64,000 nucleotides of DNA from an uncultured bacterium (GTDB lineage Bacteria; Hydrogenedentota; Hydrogenedentia; Hydrogenedentales; CAILVY01): assembly GCA_937951485.1 (NCBI GenBank), contig CALEDJ010000029.1, positions 68,589-132,588 of the forward strand, given 5' to 3'. The notes below the pieces were generated by a model. That model had not been told where the DNA came from and made no database searches. It saw nothing but the letters and a program-made list of their open reading frames with translations. This document shows, one piece after another, positions 9,765-20,844 of this stretch (its first letter is position 1; the number at the start of each line of letters is the position of its first letter). The translations under genes and the position numbers were made by a program.

Positions 9765-9793
9765 TTGACGGTCCCTTATAGGTGTGCTATACA
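9765..9793 (+). promoter_or_regulatory. Sigma-70-like promoter for the SGNH-like gene
   Basis: TTGACG (9765-9770) and TATACA (9788-9793) are separated by 17 bases. The -10 is preceded by TGC, giving an extended -10. Transcription would start near 9800, about 46 bases before the ATG at 9846. Confidence 0.45.
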
Positions 9794-9845
9794 TAGGGCG
9801 AGATTACAGATTGACCCCTCGGTGGCATATGCAGGAACCGGTAAC

Positions 9846-11012
9846 ATGACGGAAGGAGTGCGGAAACCAATCGGTCGTTTGGGATGGGGAAAGACCGTGG
9901 TGTTTTCGCTGATACCATTGGCGACGCTGCTGGCGGTGCTGGAGGGCGGGGGGCGCATCATCGAGTTGTGGATTCCGCCACGTATCGTGGACTTGGGGCA
10001 GGGATTCCTCCCCGGCAGCCGTCTCTTTGTGCCGGACCCCGACGACCCCGCCATGCTCATCACCAACCCGGATAAACTGGTCTCATTCCAGAAGCAGCGT
10101 TTTCCCCGCGCGAAAACGCCGGAAACCATGCGCCTGTTCATCCTGGGCGGTTCCTCGGTAAATTATCTCCAGTACGAACTGCCGCATATGGCGGAAAGGC
10201 TGCGACAGGCGCTCGCTCCCCGTTTTCAAAACGTGGAGATCATCAACTGTGGCGGTCTTTCTTACGGCACGCACCGGCTCGTGCTGATTGCCGCGGAAGT
10301 GCTGGACTATGGCCCGGACGCCCTGCTCATTTACTCCGGCCACAACGAATTCGAGGAATTGGAGCAATTGGATTTGGCGCATCTGCGGTTCCTGCCGCTG
10401 CAACGCTTCCTTTCCCATTTCGCCACGTACCGCTTCGTGCGCGACCGTATTGCGGCCATCCAAATCGCCCGGCTGGAAGAAGACCGGCGGCGGCGCGAAC
10501 TTGCCGACAGCGTGCCGGACACCTCGCGCACATGGAACCGCATCTTCAGTCCCGAGGAAATCCGGGAGCGGATGATTTCATATGAGCGCAATCTGTCAAC
10601 AATCATCGAACTGTGCACAGCGCGCCGTGTGCGGGTGGTCATCGGCACCGTTCCCTCCAACCTGATCAAACCGAACCTCCCCGGCGAGGCGGGCACGCGG
10701 TATCAGCAGGCGTTGGCCCTGATCCAGAAGGGACAGCGTGAAGAAGGTTTGCGTCTCGCCCGGCGGATTCTCCGCGACGCGCCGCGTCACCAGGCATCAG
10801 ATTCGGAAAATGAGATCATTCGGGCCCTCGCCGCCAGATACCGGATTCCCCTGGCCGACGTGGAGGCCGCTGTCATCGCCGCAGAACCCAACGGTATTCC
10901 CGGCGAAACACTCTTCAATGACCACTGCCATCTGACACCCGACGGCAACAGCCTCCTTCTCGCCGCTTACGAGCGCGAAATTCTTCGCCTGTTCGGCGCT
11001 GATGCGTTGTGA
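9846..11012 (+). CDS. Membrane-anchored SGNH/GDSL-like hydrolase
   Basis: This is a protein of about 388 residues with one N-terminal transmembrane segment (VVFSLIPLATLLAVLEGGG). It has the three usable SGNH blocks: FILGGSSVNY with the nucleophile Ser, YSGHNEFEE in place of GxND, and NDHCHLTPDGN, which supplies the Asp-x-x-His pair. Between them lie an Arg/Glu-rich helical region and a short TPR-like stretch (YQQALALIQKGQREEGLRLARRIL). SGNH enzymes hydrolyse or transfer acyl groups on sugars, lipids or glycans; here the active site would face the periplasm. The ATG at 9846 was chosen because the longer form places the predicted promoter inside the coding region. Substrate unknown. Confidence 0.75.
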   Translation: MTEGVRKPIGRLGWGKTVVFSLIPLATLLAVLEGGGRIIELWIPPRIVDLGQGFLPGSRLFVPDPDDPAMLITNPDKLVSFQKQRFPRAKTPETMRLFILGGSSVNYLQYELPHMAERLRQALAPRFQNVEIINCGGLSYGTHRLVLIAAEVLDYGPDALLIYSGHNEFEELEQLDLAHLRFLPLQRFLSHFATYRFVRDRIAAIQIARLEEDRRRRELADSVPDTSRTWNRIFSPEEIRERMISYERNLSTIIELCTARRVRVVIGTVPSNLIKPNLPGEAGTRYQQALALIQKGQREEGLRLARRILRDAPRHQASDSENEIIRALAARYRIPLADVEAAVIAAEPNGIPGETLFNDHCHLTPDGNSLLLAAYEREILRLFGADAL

Positions 11013-11025
11013 CAGGCCCGCTGCG

Positions 11026-11622
11026 CTATTTCCCTTTTTTCTCCCGGACGGCACGATGCCCGCTCGTCGCCAGATGCGCCTTGGACAGCGGAAAGACCCC
11101 GCCGCTCGCCGCACGCACGTCGTCCACCGTGACAAATGCGTTCGGCATACACTCCTTCAGCATCCGCGCCACATACGGCAGGTTCTTCCGCTTGATGACC
11201 ATGAAGATGATGTGCACCTTGCCTTCCGCGCCGCGCCCGTCCATGATGGTTACGCCGAAATGCGACCCCTTGAGGCGAGAAACCAGTTCGGCGGGGTCCT
11301 TGTTGGAAATGACCCTGAGCGCGATCAGGCCCATGGCGAGCCTGTGTTCAATGGCCATGCCGATGTAATTGCCCATGGCATAACCTGCGGCATAGGAAAG
11401 ATAGTTTATCCATGAGTCCAGGTTCTGCATGATCTGACTGATGGCCAAGAGCCAGACGAGTACTTCGAAGAAGCCGCAAAGCGGCGCGAGGTATCGGAGA
11501 CCGCGCGACAGGAAAATAATGCGGAGCGTGCCGATGCTCACGTCCACGACTCGCGCCGTGAAGATCAGCAGCGGCATAAGCCAGAAAACGTTCGCCTGAT
11601 AAAAAACGCCGATAGTTTCCAT
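11026..11622 (-). CDS. DUF2179/UPF0316 membrane protein
   Basis: The protein has 198 residues. Three hydrophobic segments occupy the first ~100 residues (FWLMPLLIFTARVVDVSIGT, FFEVLVWLLAISQI, YAAGYAMGNYIGMAIEH). They are followed by a cytoplasmic ~80-residue DUF2179-type domain (HFGVTIMDGRGAEGKVHIIFMV...YVARMLKECMPNAFVTVDDV). The motif TARVVDVSIGTLRIIFLSRG is characteristic of the UPF0316 family. DUF2179 domains often occur in PII-like or ligand-binding regulatory positions, but no function is established. It converges on the SGNH gene with a 13-bp gap. The ribosome-binding site is weak (GGA). Confidence 0.85.
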   Translation of the reverse strand: METIGVFYQANVFWLMPLLIFTARVVDVSIGTLRIIFLSRGLRYLAPLCGFFEVLVWLLAISQIMQNLDSWINYLSYAAGYAMGNYIGMAIEHRLAMGLIALRVISNKDPAELVSRLKGSHFGVTIMDGRGAEGKVHIIFMVIKRKNLPYVARMLKECMPNAFVTVDDVRAASGGVFPLSKAHLATSGHRAVREKKGK

Positions 11623-11804
11623 GACTGGTATCCGTGCAGCCCCAACGCGCCAATATCATCGGACAACCGCGTGTACATTCTAGACCCACAGGGTATCAGA
11701 GACAACCGAACGGCCCTTTCGCACCTCTCCGTTTGCGCTTCCCCGGGATGATCCTCTAAACTGAAGGCCGTGTGTGCTGTTATCTTTCCTCCTGGATGAC
11801 CGCG

Positions 11805-12758
11805 ATGAAAAGAGTGTTGATAACCGGTGCGGCGGGATTTATTGGATCGCATCTTGCCGATGCCCTGCTCGCGCGGGGCGACCGGGTATTCGGACTGGAT
11901 GAATTCAATGATTACTACGATCCGGCGGTGAAGCGTCGCAACCTCGCCGGGGCGCTGCGATCAGACCGCTTCACGCTGTATGAGGCGGACATTTGCGATG
12001 AGGCGCGGCTGCGGGAAATCTTCGAGAAAAGCCGCCCGGAGGTGGTGGTGCATCTGGCGGCGCGCGCCGGCGTGCGGCCGTCCATCCGGGAACCCAACCT
12101 CTACCATCGGGTGAATGTCATCGGTTCTCAGCATGTGCTCGACGCATGTCGCGATTTCACGCCGTCGCACCTGGTGTTTGCGTCCAGTTCGTCGGTGTAC
12201 GGCGGCAGCAGGGCGGTGCCGTTTTGCGAAAGCGATCCGGTAATGCGGCCGATCAGCCCCTACGCGGCGACGAAGCGCATGAACGAATTGCAGGCGCATG
12301 TGTACAGCCATCTCTACGGGGTGCGGGTGACAATGCTGCGTTTTTTTACGGTCTATGGACCGCGCCAGCGGCCGGACATGGCCATCCACAAATTCACCCG
12401 CGCGATCCTCCGGGGTGAACCGGTGCCGATGTTCGGCGACGGCTCCACCCGTCGCGATTACACCTATATTGACGACATCATAGACGGGGTGGTCCGCTGT
12501 GTGGACACGCCGTTTGATTATGAAATTTTCAACCTCGGTGAACAAAGGACCACCACCCTGCGCGATTTGATCGCGATCATCGAAAAGGCGGTCGGGAAAG
12601 CCGCCGTGATTGATTGCAAGCCGCTGCAGCCGGGGGATGTGGAGATCACCCACGCCGATATTTCCCATGCGCGGACACATCTCGGTTACAATCCGCGCTT
12701 TGACATGGAAGAGGGCGTGCGCCGGTTCGTGGAGTGGTTCCGCGTCCAGGAGCAATGA
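11805..12758 (+). CDS. NAD-dependent epimerase, UDP-glucuronate 4-epimerase type
   Basis: The 317-residue extended short-chain dehydrogenase starts with the NAD-binding motif GAAGFIGSHL. It carries the Ser of FASSSSVYGG, the catalytic YAATK (inside ISPYAATKRMNELQ), and the MLRFFTVYGPRQRPDMA and DGSTRRDYTYIDDI segments typical of UDP-glucuronate 4-epimerases and related UDP-sugar epimerases. It would interconvert UDP-hexuronates for capsule, lipopolysaccharide or exopolysaccharide. It is the first of three co-directional nucleotide-sugar genes, with 12 bp to gmd. An ATG nine bases upstream (11796) is an alternative start. Confidence 0.88.
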   Translation: MKRVLITGAAGFIGSHLADALLARGDRVFGLDEFNDYYDPAVKRRNLAGALRSDRFTLYEADICDEARLREIFEKSRPEVVVHLAARAGVRPSIREPNLYHRVNVIGSQHVLDACRDFTPSHLVFASSSSVYGGSRAVPFCESDPVMRPISPYAATKRMNELQAHVYSHLYGVRVTMLRFFTVYGPRQRPDMAIHKFTRAILRGEPVPMFGDGSTRRDYTYIDDIIDGVVRCVDTPFDYEIFNLGEQRTTTLRDLIAIIEKAVGKAAVIDCKPLQPGDVEITHADISHARTHLGYNPRFDMEEGVRRFVEWFRVQEQ

Positions 12759-14716
<1,958 letters not shown>

Positions 14717-14752
14717 ACCTTTCTTCAGTCTGCTTTTTGTGTATATAGTCCG

Positions 14753-14776
14753 CATTGCGCCGCTTCGCTCGCAATG
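14753..14776. repeat. CATTGCG...CGCAATG hairpin repeat
   Basis: CATTGCG (14753-14759) and CGCAATG (14770-14776) form a 7-bp stem around a loop CCGCTTCGCT. The same GCAATGACG/CGTCATTGCG core recurs near 40219, 48870-49027, 49150 and 49250, so this belongs to a dispersed family. It lies between the convergent rmd and ruvB genes; the 219-bp gap holds nothing else that I recognise. Confidence 0.5.
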
Positions 14777-14935
14777 ACGCATCCCTATATGCTTCTTTTG
14801 TCCGAATTTTCATGATGGGTCCCGCACACTTCAACCCTTTACATCGTTTTCTTGGCAACACCGTGAAGCAATCCGGCATACGCGATGCCGTTCGGTCCTG
14901 TCGTGATTGCTTTGCTCAACGGCGCAGGGCGCTTT

Positions 14936-15961
14936 TCAGAACAATTGCTGCCGGGGGGTGGGAGGCGGTTGGAGTCCGAAGTGCTTGTAAGCGAGCGAGG
15001 TGGCCATTCGGCCCTGGGGGGTGCGCTTCAGGAAGCCTATCTGGATGAGGTAGGGTTCATGGACTTCTTCGAGGGTCTGGCGTTCTTCGCCGACGGCGAC
15101 CGCCAGGGAGGAAAGTCCGACGGGGCCGCCGCTGAATTTTTCGATGACGGTGGAGATGATAAGGCGGTCCATATCGTCAAGCCCGAGATCGTCAATACGA
15201 AGGAGTTTCAACGCGGCGGCGGCCACTTCGCGGGTGATGACGCCGTCGCCTTTGACCTGGGCGAAGTCGCGCACGCGGCGCAGCAGCCGGTTGGCGACGC
15301 GGGCGGTGCCCCGCGATCGCGTGGCGATTTCGCCGGCGCCTTCGGTTTCAATGGGCACGTCGAGGATGCGCGCGGAACGCAGGAGGATACGCTCAAGTTC
15401 GGCGGGGGTATAGAACTCGAAGCGGCAGGTGTCGCCGAACCGGGCGCGGAGGGGCGGGGTGAGCAGGCCGGCGCGGGTGGTGGCACCGATCAGCGTGAAG
15501 GGTTTCAGGCCGATTTTCATCGAACGCGCAGTCGGGCCGCGCCCCAACATGATGTCCACCTCGAAATCCTCCATGGCGGCATAGAGCGTTTCCTCCACGG
15601 CGTGGTTGAGGCGGTGGATTTCGTCAATGAACAGGATGTCGAAATCTTCGAGGCTGGTGAGGATGGCGGAAAGGTCCGCCTGGCGCTCGATGACCGGCCC
15701 GGCGCTCTGCTTGATGTCCACGCCCATTTCGTTGGCGAGGATGCGGGCGAGAGTGGTCTTGCCGAGTCCCGGCGGACCACTGAGCAGCAGGTGATCGAGC
15801 GGCTCTTTGCGCTGCTTCGCGGCCTGGATGGCGATCGTCAGTTTCTCCTTGATGGGGTCCTGGCCGGGGAAATCCGCCAGCCGCTGCGGGCGAATCTGGT
15901 CGTCAAACGCGCGGTCATCGTCGAGCGGGGTCGGCGTGAGTATGTCGTCCCTGGGTGTCAC
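14936..15961 (-). CDS. ruvB: Holliday junction branch-migration ATPase RuvB
   Basis: A full-length RuvB of 341 residues. It has Walker [13 protein letters not shown] (~61-72), Walker [12 protein letters not shown], sensor I/arginine-finger region [20 protein letters not shown], and the C-terminal winged helix ([19 protein letters not shown], then [17 protein letters not shown]). RuvB hexamers drive branch migration of Holliday junctions with RuvA, delivering the junction to RuvC. The gene starts two bases after the ruvA stop, so the two are probably translated together. It is the last gene of yebC-ruvC-ruvA-ruvB. Confidence 0.97.
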   Translation of the reverse strand: MTPRDDILTPTPLDDDRAFDDQIRPQRLADFPGQDPIKEKLTIAIQAAKQRKEPLDHLLLSGPPGLGKTTLARILANEMGVDIKQSAGPVIERQADLSAILTSLEDFDILFIDEIHRLNHAVEETLYAAMEDFEVDIMLGRGPTARSMKIGLKPFTLIGATTRAGLLTPPLRARFGDTCRFEFYTPAELERILLRSARILDVPIETEGAGEIATRSRGTARVANRLLRRVRDFAQVKGDGVITREVAAAALKLLRIDDLGLDDMDRLIISTVIEKFSGGPVGLSSLAVAVGEERQTLEEVHEPYLIQIGFLKRTPQGRMATSLAYKHFGLQPPPTPRQQLF

Positions 15962-15963
15962 AA

Positions 15964-16569
15964 CTAAATCCTCGCCATGGAGCGCAGGGCGGCGCGCACG
16001 AGGTCCTCATCGCGCGCGTCCGCGCCCAGTTGCCTGCGTGCGGCGGCGGCGGCCTTGCGCGCTTCTGCGGGGGTACAGCCCAGTGAAATCAACGCCTCGT
16101 ACACGTCGTCGCCTTCCGGGGGTGTTTCTGCTTCCTTCGTTTCACCGAGGATGGCGCTCAACTCCGGCGCCTGGCCCATGCGTGTCCTGGTTTCCAGCAC
16201 GATGCGCTGGGCCAGTTTCTTGCCGATGCCCGGCGTCTTCGCCAGCGCCGCCACGTCACTGGTCATGATTGCCTGGCCGAATTGCGCCACAGACATGCTG
16301 GAGAGGATCGCCAGCGCCGCCCGGGGGCCGACGCCGTTGATGTCGAGCAGCGCGATAAACAGCGTCCGCTCCTCTTCCTTCAGGAACCCGAAGATTTTGA
16401 AGTCGTCTTCACGGATGTGGCAGTAAGTATGCAGCAGGGCATCCTGGTTGACGACAAGTTTGCGATATGTGGATTCCGGCACATACACTGCAAATCCGAC
16501 CCCGCCCACATCCAAGGCAACATAATCCAGCGGCTTCGCCGCCACCGTTCCGCGCAGAAAGGCGAACAT
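15964..16569 (-). CDS. ruvA: Holliday junction DNA helicase subunit RuvA
   Basis: The protein has 201 residues; the start MFAFLRGTV at 16569 follows AAAAGGAC. The N-terminal OB fold is followed by two helix-hairpin-helix motifs ([20 protein letters not shown] and [18 protein letters not shown]) and a C-terminal domain III ([22 protein letters not shown]) that contacts RuvB. RuvA binds four-way junctions as a tetramer. A 328-bp spacer holding an inverted mirror element separates it from ruvC, so it may be transcribed less efficiently than ruvC or have its own promoter. Confidence 0.95.
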   Translation of the reverse strand: MFAFLRGTVAAKPLDYVALDVGGVGFAVYVPESTYRKLVVNQDALLHTYCHIREDDFKIFGFLKEEERTLFIALLDINGVGPRAALAILSSMSVAQFGQAIMTSDVAALAKTPGIGKKLAQRIVLETRTRMGQAPELSAILGETKEAETPPEGDDVYEALISLGCTPAEARKAAAAARRQLGADARDEDLVRAALRSMARI

Positions 16570-16660
16570 GTCCTTTTCCCCGCACGCCGCACGGGCGCGC
16601 ATTGCAGCACTACGGTTTCACGCCGGGAAAGGCCGCGGACGCTGTGCAAGGCGTCTTGAA

Positions 16661-16800
16661 TAAAAGGTCAGCAAGGACACCATAGACAGCAAGAACAACA
16701 ACCACATCAAGGACAGTTTCGGCAGATTCTGCCATTTCGTACGTGTTGTCTTTGTCCTTTTGTCCTTTATATCCTTTGTGTCTTTTCAGTCCTTTTCTTC
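16661..16800. repeat. Purine/pyrimidine mirror inverted element with GGAC-rich arms
   Basis: This fills most of the ruvC-ruvA spacer. The left arm (16661-16716) is a degenerate run of AAGGAC/CAAGAAC-like heptads. The centre (16721-16733) is the palindrome GGCAGATTCTGCC. The right arm (16745-16799) is a run of GTCCTTT heptads, so the two arms can pair over tens of bases. A shorter piece of the same heptad type occurs near 28885. No coding potential is visible. The rest of the 16570-16897 spacer shows nothing recognisable. Confidence 0.55.
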
Positions 16801-16897
16801 AAAGCGCCCTCGGACAACAAACCTTCCCGATATCCGCGACGCTCCCCGGGAACCATCGCACGGCTGAGATTGTACGGCAAAGGGACGGGGCGTTTCA

Positions 16898-17389
16898 TCA
16901 GCCGCGCAAGCGCGCCTGGGTGACGCCGGTCTGCGCATGGCAGATGGCAAGGCCGAGCGCGTCGGCGGCGTCATCGGGTTTGGGCAGGGCGTCGAGATTG
17001 AGCAGGCGCTTGATCATCTCCTGCATCTGGCGCTTATCGGCCTTGCCGTAGCCGGTGACGGCGGTTTTGGTTTCGGTGGGGCTGAATTCGCCGATGGGTT
17101 TGCCGGCCTGCGCGGCGGCCAGCGCCAAAACGCCGCGCGCCTGGGCCACGGTGATGCCCGTGGAGACGTTCTGCTTGAAATACAGGCGCTCGATGGCGAT
17201 GGCGTCGGGCTGATATGTTTCGAGCAGGCGCACCGCCTCGTCGAAGATGATTTTCAGGCGGTCGGCGAAAAAGGCGTCAGACGGCGTGGCGATGACTCCA
17301 TGGGCGATATGCCGCAGGCGTCCGCTCCGGATTTCCACCACCCCGTAGCCGGTGGTCGCGGTGCCCGGATCGAAACCGAGCACACGCAT
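16898..17389 (-). CDS. ruvC: Holliday junction resolvase RuvC
   Basis: The protein has 163 residues with the full catalytic set: Asp7 (LGFDPGTATTGYG), Glu67 (AIERLYFKQN), and the C-terminal Asp140/Asp143 (KPDDAADALGLAICH). It cuts Holliday junctions symmetrically as a dimer. The ATG follows the yebC stop directly (TGA-ATG), and its Shine-Dalgarno GGAGG lies in the last yebC codons, indicating translational coupling. Confidence 0.96.
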   Translation of the reverse strand: MRVLGFDPGTATTGYGVVEIRSGRLRHIAHGVIATPSDAFFADRLKIIFDEAVRLLETYQPDAIAIERLYFKQNVSTGITVAQARGVLALAAAQAGKPIGEFSPTETKTAVTGYGKADKRQMQEMIKRLLNLDALPKPDDAADALGLAICHAQTGVTQARLRG

Positions 17390-18142
17390 TCATTCCTCCA
17401 TGGCCGCGGCCATGGCCTCGTCGGTGATGTCGGCGTTCGAGAACACGTCCTGAACATCGTCGTTGTCTTCCAGTGCTTCGGTCAGTTTGATCAGCGAGGA
17501 GAGCGATTTTTCATCCAGCGAAACTGTGGTCTTGGGAACCATCGTCAATTTGACTTCCTCCGGAATCAGCCCCATCGCTTCGAGCGCTTCGGATACAGCG
17601 TGTAATTCGCTCGGAGCGGTCATCACTTCATAGCGGTCGCCGTCGGTATCCACATCCTCCGCCCCCGCTTCGATGGCCTTCTCGAATATCTCCTCTTCTG
17701 TGAGGCCCTCTTTGGGGAGCGTTATGACGCCGCGCTGATCAAAATTCCAGCGCACCGCCCCGGTTTCCGCCATGCTGCCGTTGAATTTCGTGATGATATG
17801 CCGAATCTCGGCGACTGTCCGGCGCTTGTTGTCCGTGAGCACGTCCACCAGCATGGCGACACCACCAGGGCCGTAGCACTCATAGCGGACTTCTTCATAA
17901 GCGACGCCCGGCAGTTCGCCCGTGCCTTTCTTGATCGCCCGTTCAATATTATCCTTGGGCATATTTGCAGCCTTGCAGGCAATCAGTACGGTGCGCAATT
18001 TGGCGTTGCTTGCGGGATCGCCACCGCCCGCGCGCGCCGCAACGGCCAATTCCTTGGCGAGTTTGGAAAAAATCTTCCCCTTCTTGGCGTCCAACGCGCC
18101 CTTTTTCCGTTTAATCGTGCTCCATTTGGAATGGCCGGACAT
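17390..18142 (-). CDS. yebC: YebC/PmpR family protein
   Basis: A full-length member at 250 residues. It begins MSGHSKWSTIKRKKGALDAKKGK, the family signature, and continues with domains 2 and 3 (GPGGVAMLVDVLTDNKRRT, AETGAVRWNFDQRGVI, KLTEALEDNDDVQDVFSNAD). YebC-type proteins were described as transcriptional regulators; more recent work links some members to translation of proline-rich stretches on the ribosome. A conserved link with ruvCAB is common in bacteria and is seen here. The start follows GGGAGA. Confidence 0.95.
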   Translation of the reverse strand: MSGHSKWSTIKRKKGALDAKKGKIFSKLAKELAVAARAGGGDPASNAKLRTVLIACKAANMPKDNIERAIKKGTGELPGVAYEEVRYECYGPGGVAMLVDVLTDNKRRTVAEIRHIITKFNGSMAETGAVRWNFDQRGVITLPKEGLTEEEIFEKAIEAGAEDVDTDGDRYEVMTAPSELHAVSEALEAMGLIPEEVKLTMVPKTTVSLDEKSLSSLIKLTEALEDNDDVQDVFSNADITDEAMAAAMEE

Positions 18143-18210
18143 ACAGGCTGATCTCCCTGAGTGAAAAGGTCAGTGAATTGAATAGACGACGCATGACTCG
18201 ACTGTGTGAC

Positions 18211-18240
18211 ATTATATCAAGAGGCGCTGGATGCGCGCAA
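18211..18240 (-). promoter_or_regulatory. Sigma-70-like promoter of yebC-ruvCAB
   Basis: On the minus strand TTGCGC (18240-18235) is followed after 18 bases by a perfect TATAAT (18216-18211). The start point would be about 60 bases before the yebC ATG. Confidence 0.5.
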
Positions 18241-18258
18241 TGACCCCCGAAATACATC

Positions 18259-18291
18259 GGGGCGGCTGGAACCCTTCGGTCCGGCCGCCCC
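18259..18291 (-). terminator. Probable terminator of the EG-linker protein gene
   Basis: GGGGCGGCTGGA (18259-18270) pairs with TCCGGCCGCCCC (18280-18291), a 12-bp stem with one G-T pair and a 9-base loop. It lies 31 bp past the stop at 18322. Only a weak T-rich tail (GATGTATTTC) follows on the minus strand. Confidence 0.5.
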
Positions 18292-18321
18292 GCCTTGCAC
18301 ATCATGGGGTGGGTCAGGTCG

Positions 18322-20844
18322 TCATCCAGGAAGTCCGACGCAGAAACCGTCCTCGGTGGGCGGCACCGCATCGGGACAGGCGTAATAGCCACCAGCGTTG
18401 TAGAACTGGATTACGCGAAGCAATTCGGAGAGACTTATCACCCAGTTCTGCGGATTGTAGTCCGATGCGTGCGGCGCGCAGCCATGTTGCGCGGGATTTG
18501 CGCCGGGCACATATCCATCCTCGGTGCCATCGGGCGGGTCGGCGCAGTGGTAGCCGCCGGAGTTGAAGAACTGGATCACGCGAAGTAGTTCGGACAGGTT
18601 GATCCGATTATCTCCGTTCTGGTCCGCGGAGTGAAATTCTCTCTCGCCCTCGCCTTCGCCTTCACCCTCGCCCTCGCCTTCACCCTCGCCTTCGCCTTCG
18701 CCTTCACCTTCGCCTTCGCCTTCGCCTTCGCCTTCACCCTCGCCCTCGCCCTCGCCTTCACCTTCGCCCTCGCCTTCACCCTCGCCTTCGCCTTCACCCT
18801 CGCCTTCGCCTTCACCCTCGCCCTCGCCTTCACCTTCGCCTTCACCCTCGGCGGCTTCACACACAACGCCGCGTATTTCGCCATCCGGATACTCTGTGCT
18901 GGTGATCAAGTAGTAATACTGCTGACCCTCGACAAATAGCGTCAGTTCTTCTTCAGTCATCCCGTATTCTATGGGACTGGTCGGATCACCCAAGTCAATC
19001 AAGAGCGGCCCGTTTTCACCTGGAGCGCCTTCGTAAATCCCAACAGAGATTGGATTAGCGACAGTATGCTCAATGTATATGGAGAGAACCAGGTCCCATT
19101 CGGGAAGAAACAGTCGGGGCGTGACGATCGCGTGGCCTGTTGCGTCAGTCACAACCGGCGGCACAACCTGGTCGCCGGAAAGCATGTCGTCACAGGCTGG
19201 GGCAAAGTCACAATACGGGGGGTAGATTGCGGGATTCAATGCCGCGGTCACAAAGCCAATCCCTGGATCCGCAACTTCTTCCTTCTCGCCCTCGCCTTCG
19301 CCCTCGCCTTCACCCTCGCCTTCACCCTCGCCTTCACCCTCGCCTTCACCCTCGCCTTCGCCTTCGCCCTCGCCCTCGCCCTCGCCTTCGCCTTCACCCT
19401 CGCCAGATTCAGGACAAAGGACAGGCGTGAAGTATGCGTATTCACAGATATTGGGTGCTCCATCGCCGTCCGCATCGCCATAGGGCAACAGATTGAAAAG
19501 CGATACGTAGTCATCAGGGTCCAGATTTGGGTTGGCGAAACCACCGGGCACCAACTCGCCCACCTGATCATTCAGGAGCGCGACCAAGGCGGCCACGAAA
19601 CCAAAAGAACCGGTGCCCGTCACGATGAACGGGGCATCAGGGTCTTCGGGCGTGGGTTGAGAAGAAACCTCAAAGCCGCCATCGCCAAGGGTCAGATATG
19701 CCGTCAGTATGGGAATCAATTCCGGTACAAGGACATTCAGCAGGGCTGCCGCCGTCTCGCCGAGGTCCGCTTCAAATTGCGTCATATTGCCTTCCCATGC
19801 TTCGCGCACGTCCCCATGGATAAAGACGCCGTTGTTGAATAGCGGATAGACCAGTATCGCCTGAAGCAGACCGAGTTCATTGGCCGCGTCCAGGACGCCG
19901 TTGCCTTGAACCTCGACGAGCAGGTTTTCCGGGTCTGAGGTGTCAATCAGGAACGATCCGTTGATGTCGGCGTTGTTCGGCTGGAGCATGCCGACGAGAA
20001 ACTGCCATTCTTCGCCAAGATCACCAAATACCGGATTGTCAACCAATCCCTGGAACAATTCGCAGAAATTGATGTCAAGCCCGGGTTCGGGGACCGTGGG
20101 GTTCAGGGCGGCGGCGACATAGGCCACAGGACCGTCTCCGGCATAATAGTTATATTCTTCGCGGTTCGAATACCCATCACCGTCCGCATCGGATTCCGCG
20201 CCGAACCATTCCCCCATGGTCACAAAATCCTCCGGGTCGGGGGGCGTTACACCGATATCGGCAAGCAACCCAATCAGTTCTGTAATGGCATCCATCGTGT
20301 TGTCATCGCCGAGGATCGCATATCCCGCGAGCGTGTACGACAGCGAATCAATCAGGAAAGGCGCCAGCAAGTTCACGAGCGCCAGATAGCCGACCGCGTT
20401 CAGCGCATCCACAACGGTCGTCTTGATGAGCGTAAAATTGGCATTGAAAGCCGCTAACACGTCATCATGAGTGAGCCCGTTCTGATCGAAGCCCGGTGTG
20501 TTCAATACATACGCGATAAGCCCCAACTCATACTCCGCATCCAGCATGCCGTTGGGCTGCACGTACGGTTCCTCTTCAATGACGGCCCCGTTGATGTCTG
20601 CCTGATCACAGGCGATAAGATTGGCAAAATCATTGATTTCCGGAACCAACGGCGCTACGGGGGCCAGTGAACAGAAAATGGTGTCCATGGCGCCGCAGAA
20701 GTTGAAATTGCCCACACTTGGGGGTAGCGGCGTAAAAGGAGTGTTGAATGGCGCAGGGCACGCAGGCACAGCGTGCGCCTCCCCGCTGAACACTCCTATC
20801 GCAGCGATTGCAGCGATACACAGGTATGTTACTTGCTTTTTCAT
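18322..20844 (-). CDS. Secreted repeat protein with CHRD domain, two (EG)n linkers and a C-terminal paired SELLR module
   Basis: An 840-residue protein with a Sec signal peptide ([25 protein letters not shown]). Two long repeats of about 190 residues follow. Each opens with ADING and contains NG(M/V)LDA..ELGL, a hydrophobic helix block and a calcium loop ([26 protein letters not shown]). A first (Glu-Gly)n linker leads to a CHRD-like domain ([20 protein letters not shown] ... [13 protein letters not shown]). A longer (Glu-Gly)n linker leads to a C-terminal module with two halves: [20 protein letters not shown]...GGYHC...TEDGY and [20 protein letters not shown]...GGYYAC...TEDGFC. That module resembles a dockerin-like duplicated calcium-binding tail and may anchor or sort the protein. 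The start follows AGGAGGAAAACCGATC. Confidence 0.85.
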   Translation of the reverse strand: MKKQVTYLCIAAIAAIGVFSGEAHAVPACPAPFNTPFTPLPPSVGNFNFCGAMDTIFCSLAPVAPLVPEINDFANLIACDQADINGAVIEEEPYVQPNGMLDAEYELGLIAYVLNTPGFDQNGLTHDDVLAAFNANFTLIKTTVVDALNAVGYLALVNLLAPFLIDSLSYTLAGYAILGDDNTMDAITELIGLLADIGVTPPDPEDFVTMGEWFGAESDADGDGYSNREEYNYYAGDGPVAYVAAALNPTVPEPGLDINFCELFQGLVDNPVFGDLGEEWQFLVGMLQPNNADINGSFLIDTSDPENLLVEVQGNGVLDAANELGLLQAILVYPLFNNGVFIHGDVREAWEGNMTQFEADLGETAAALLNVLVPELIPILTAYLTLGDGGFEVSSQPTPEDPDAPFIVTGTGSFGFVAALVALLNDQVGELVPGGFANPNLDPDDYVSLFNLLPYGDADGDGAPNICEYAYFTPVLCPESGEGEGEGEGEGEGEGEGEGEGEGEGEGEGEGEGEGEGEGEKEEVADPGIGFVTAALNPAIYPPYCDFAPACDDMLSGDQVVPPVVTDATGHAIVTPRLFLPEWDLVLSIYIEHTVANPISVGIYEGAPGENGPLLIDLGDPTSPIEYGMTEEELTLFVEGQQYYYLITSTEYPDGEIRGVVCEAAEGEGEGEGEGEGEGEGEGEGEGEGEGEGEGEGEGEGEGEGEGEGEGEGEGEGEGEGEGEGEGEGEGEGEREFHSADQNGDNRINLSELLRVIQFFNSGGYHCADPPDGTEDGYVPGANPAQHGCAPHASDYNPQNWVISLSELLRVIQFYNAGGYYACPDAVPPTEDGFCVGLPG
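18643..18849. repeat. Hexanucleotide microsatellite encoding (Glu-Gly)n, block 2
   Basis: About 35 tandem copies of a 6-bp unit (GGCGAR on the coding strand) encode alternating Glu-Gly between the CHRD domain and the C-terminal SELLR module. Gly is always GGC; Glu alternates between GAA and GAG, giving a slight longer-period pattern. Confidence 0.9.
19285..19407. repeat. Hexanucleotide microsatellite encoding (Glu-Gly)n, block 1
   Basis: About 20 tandem GGCGAR units encode Glu-Gly between the N-terminal repeats and the CHRD domain. It has the same base composition and codon pattern as block 2, so slippage or unequal exchange between the blocks could delete the CHRD domain in frame. Confidence 0.9.
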
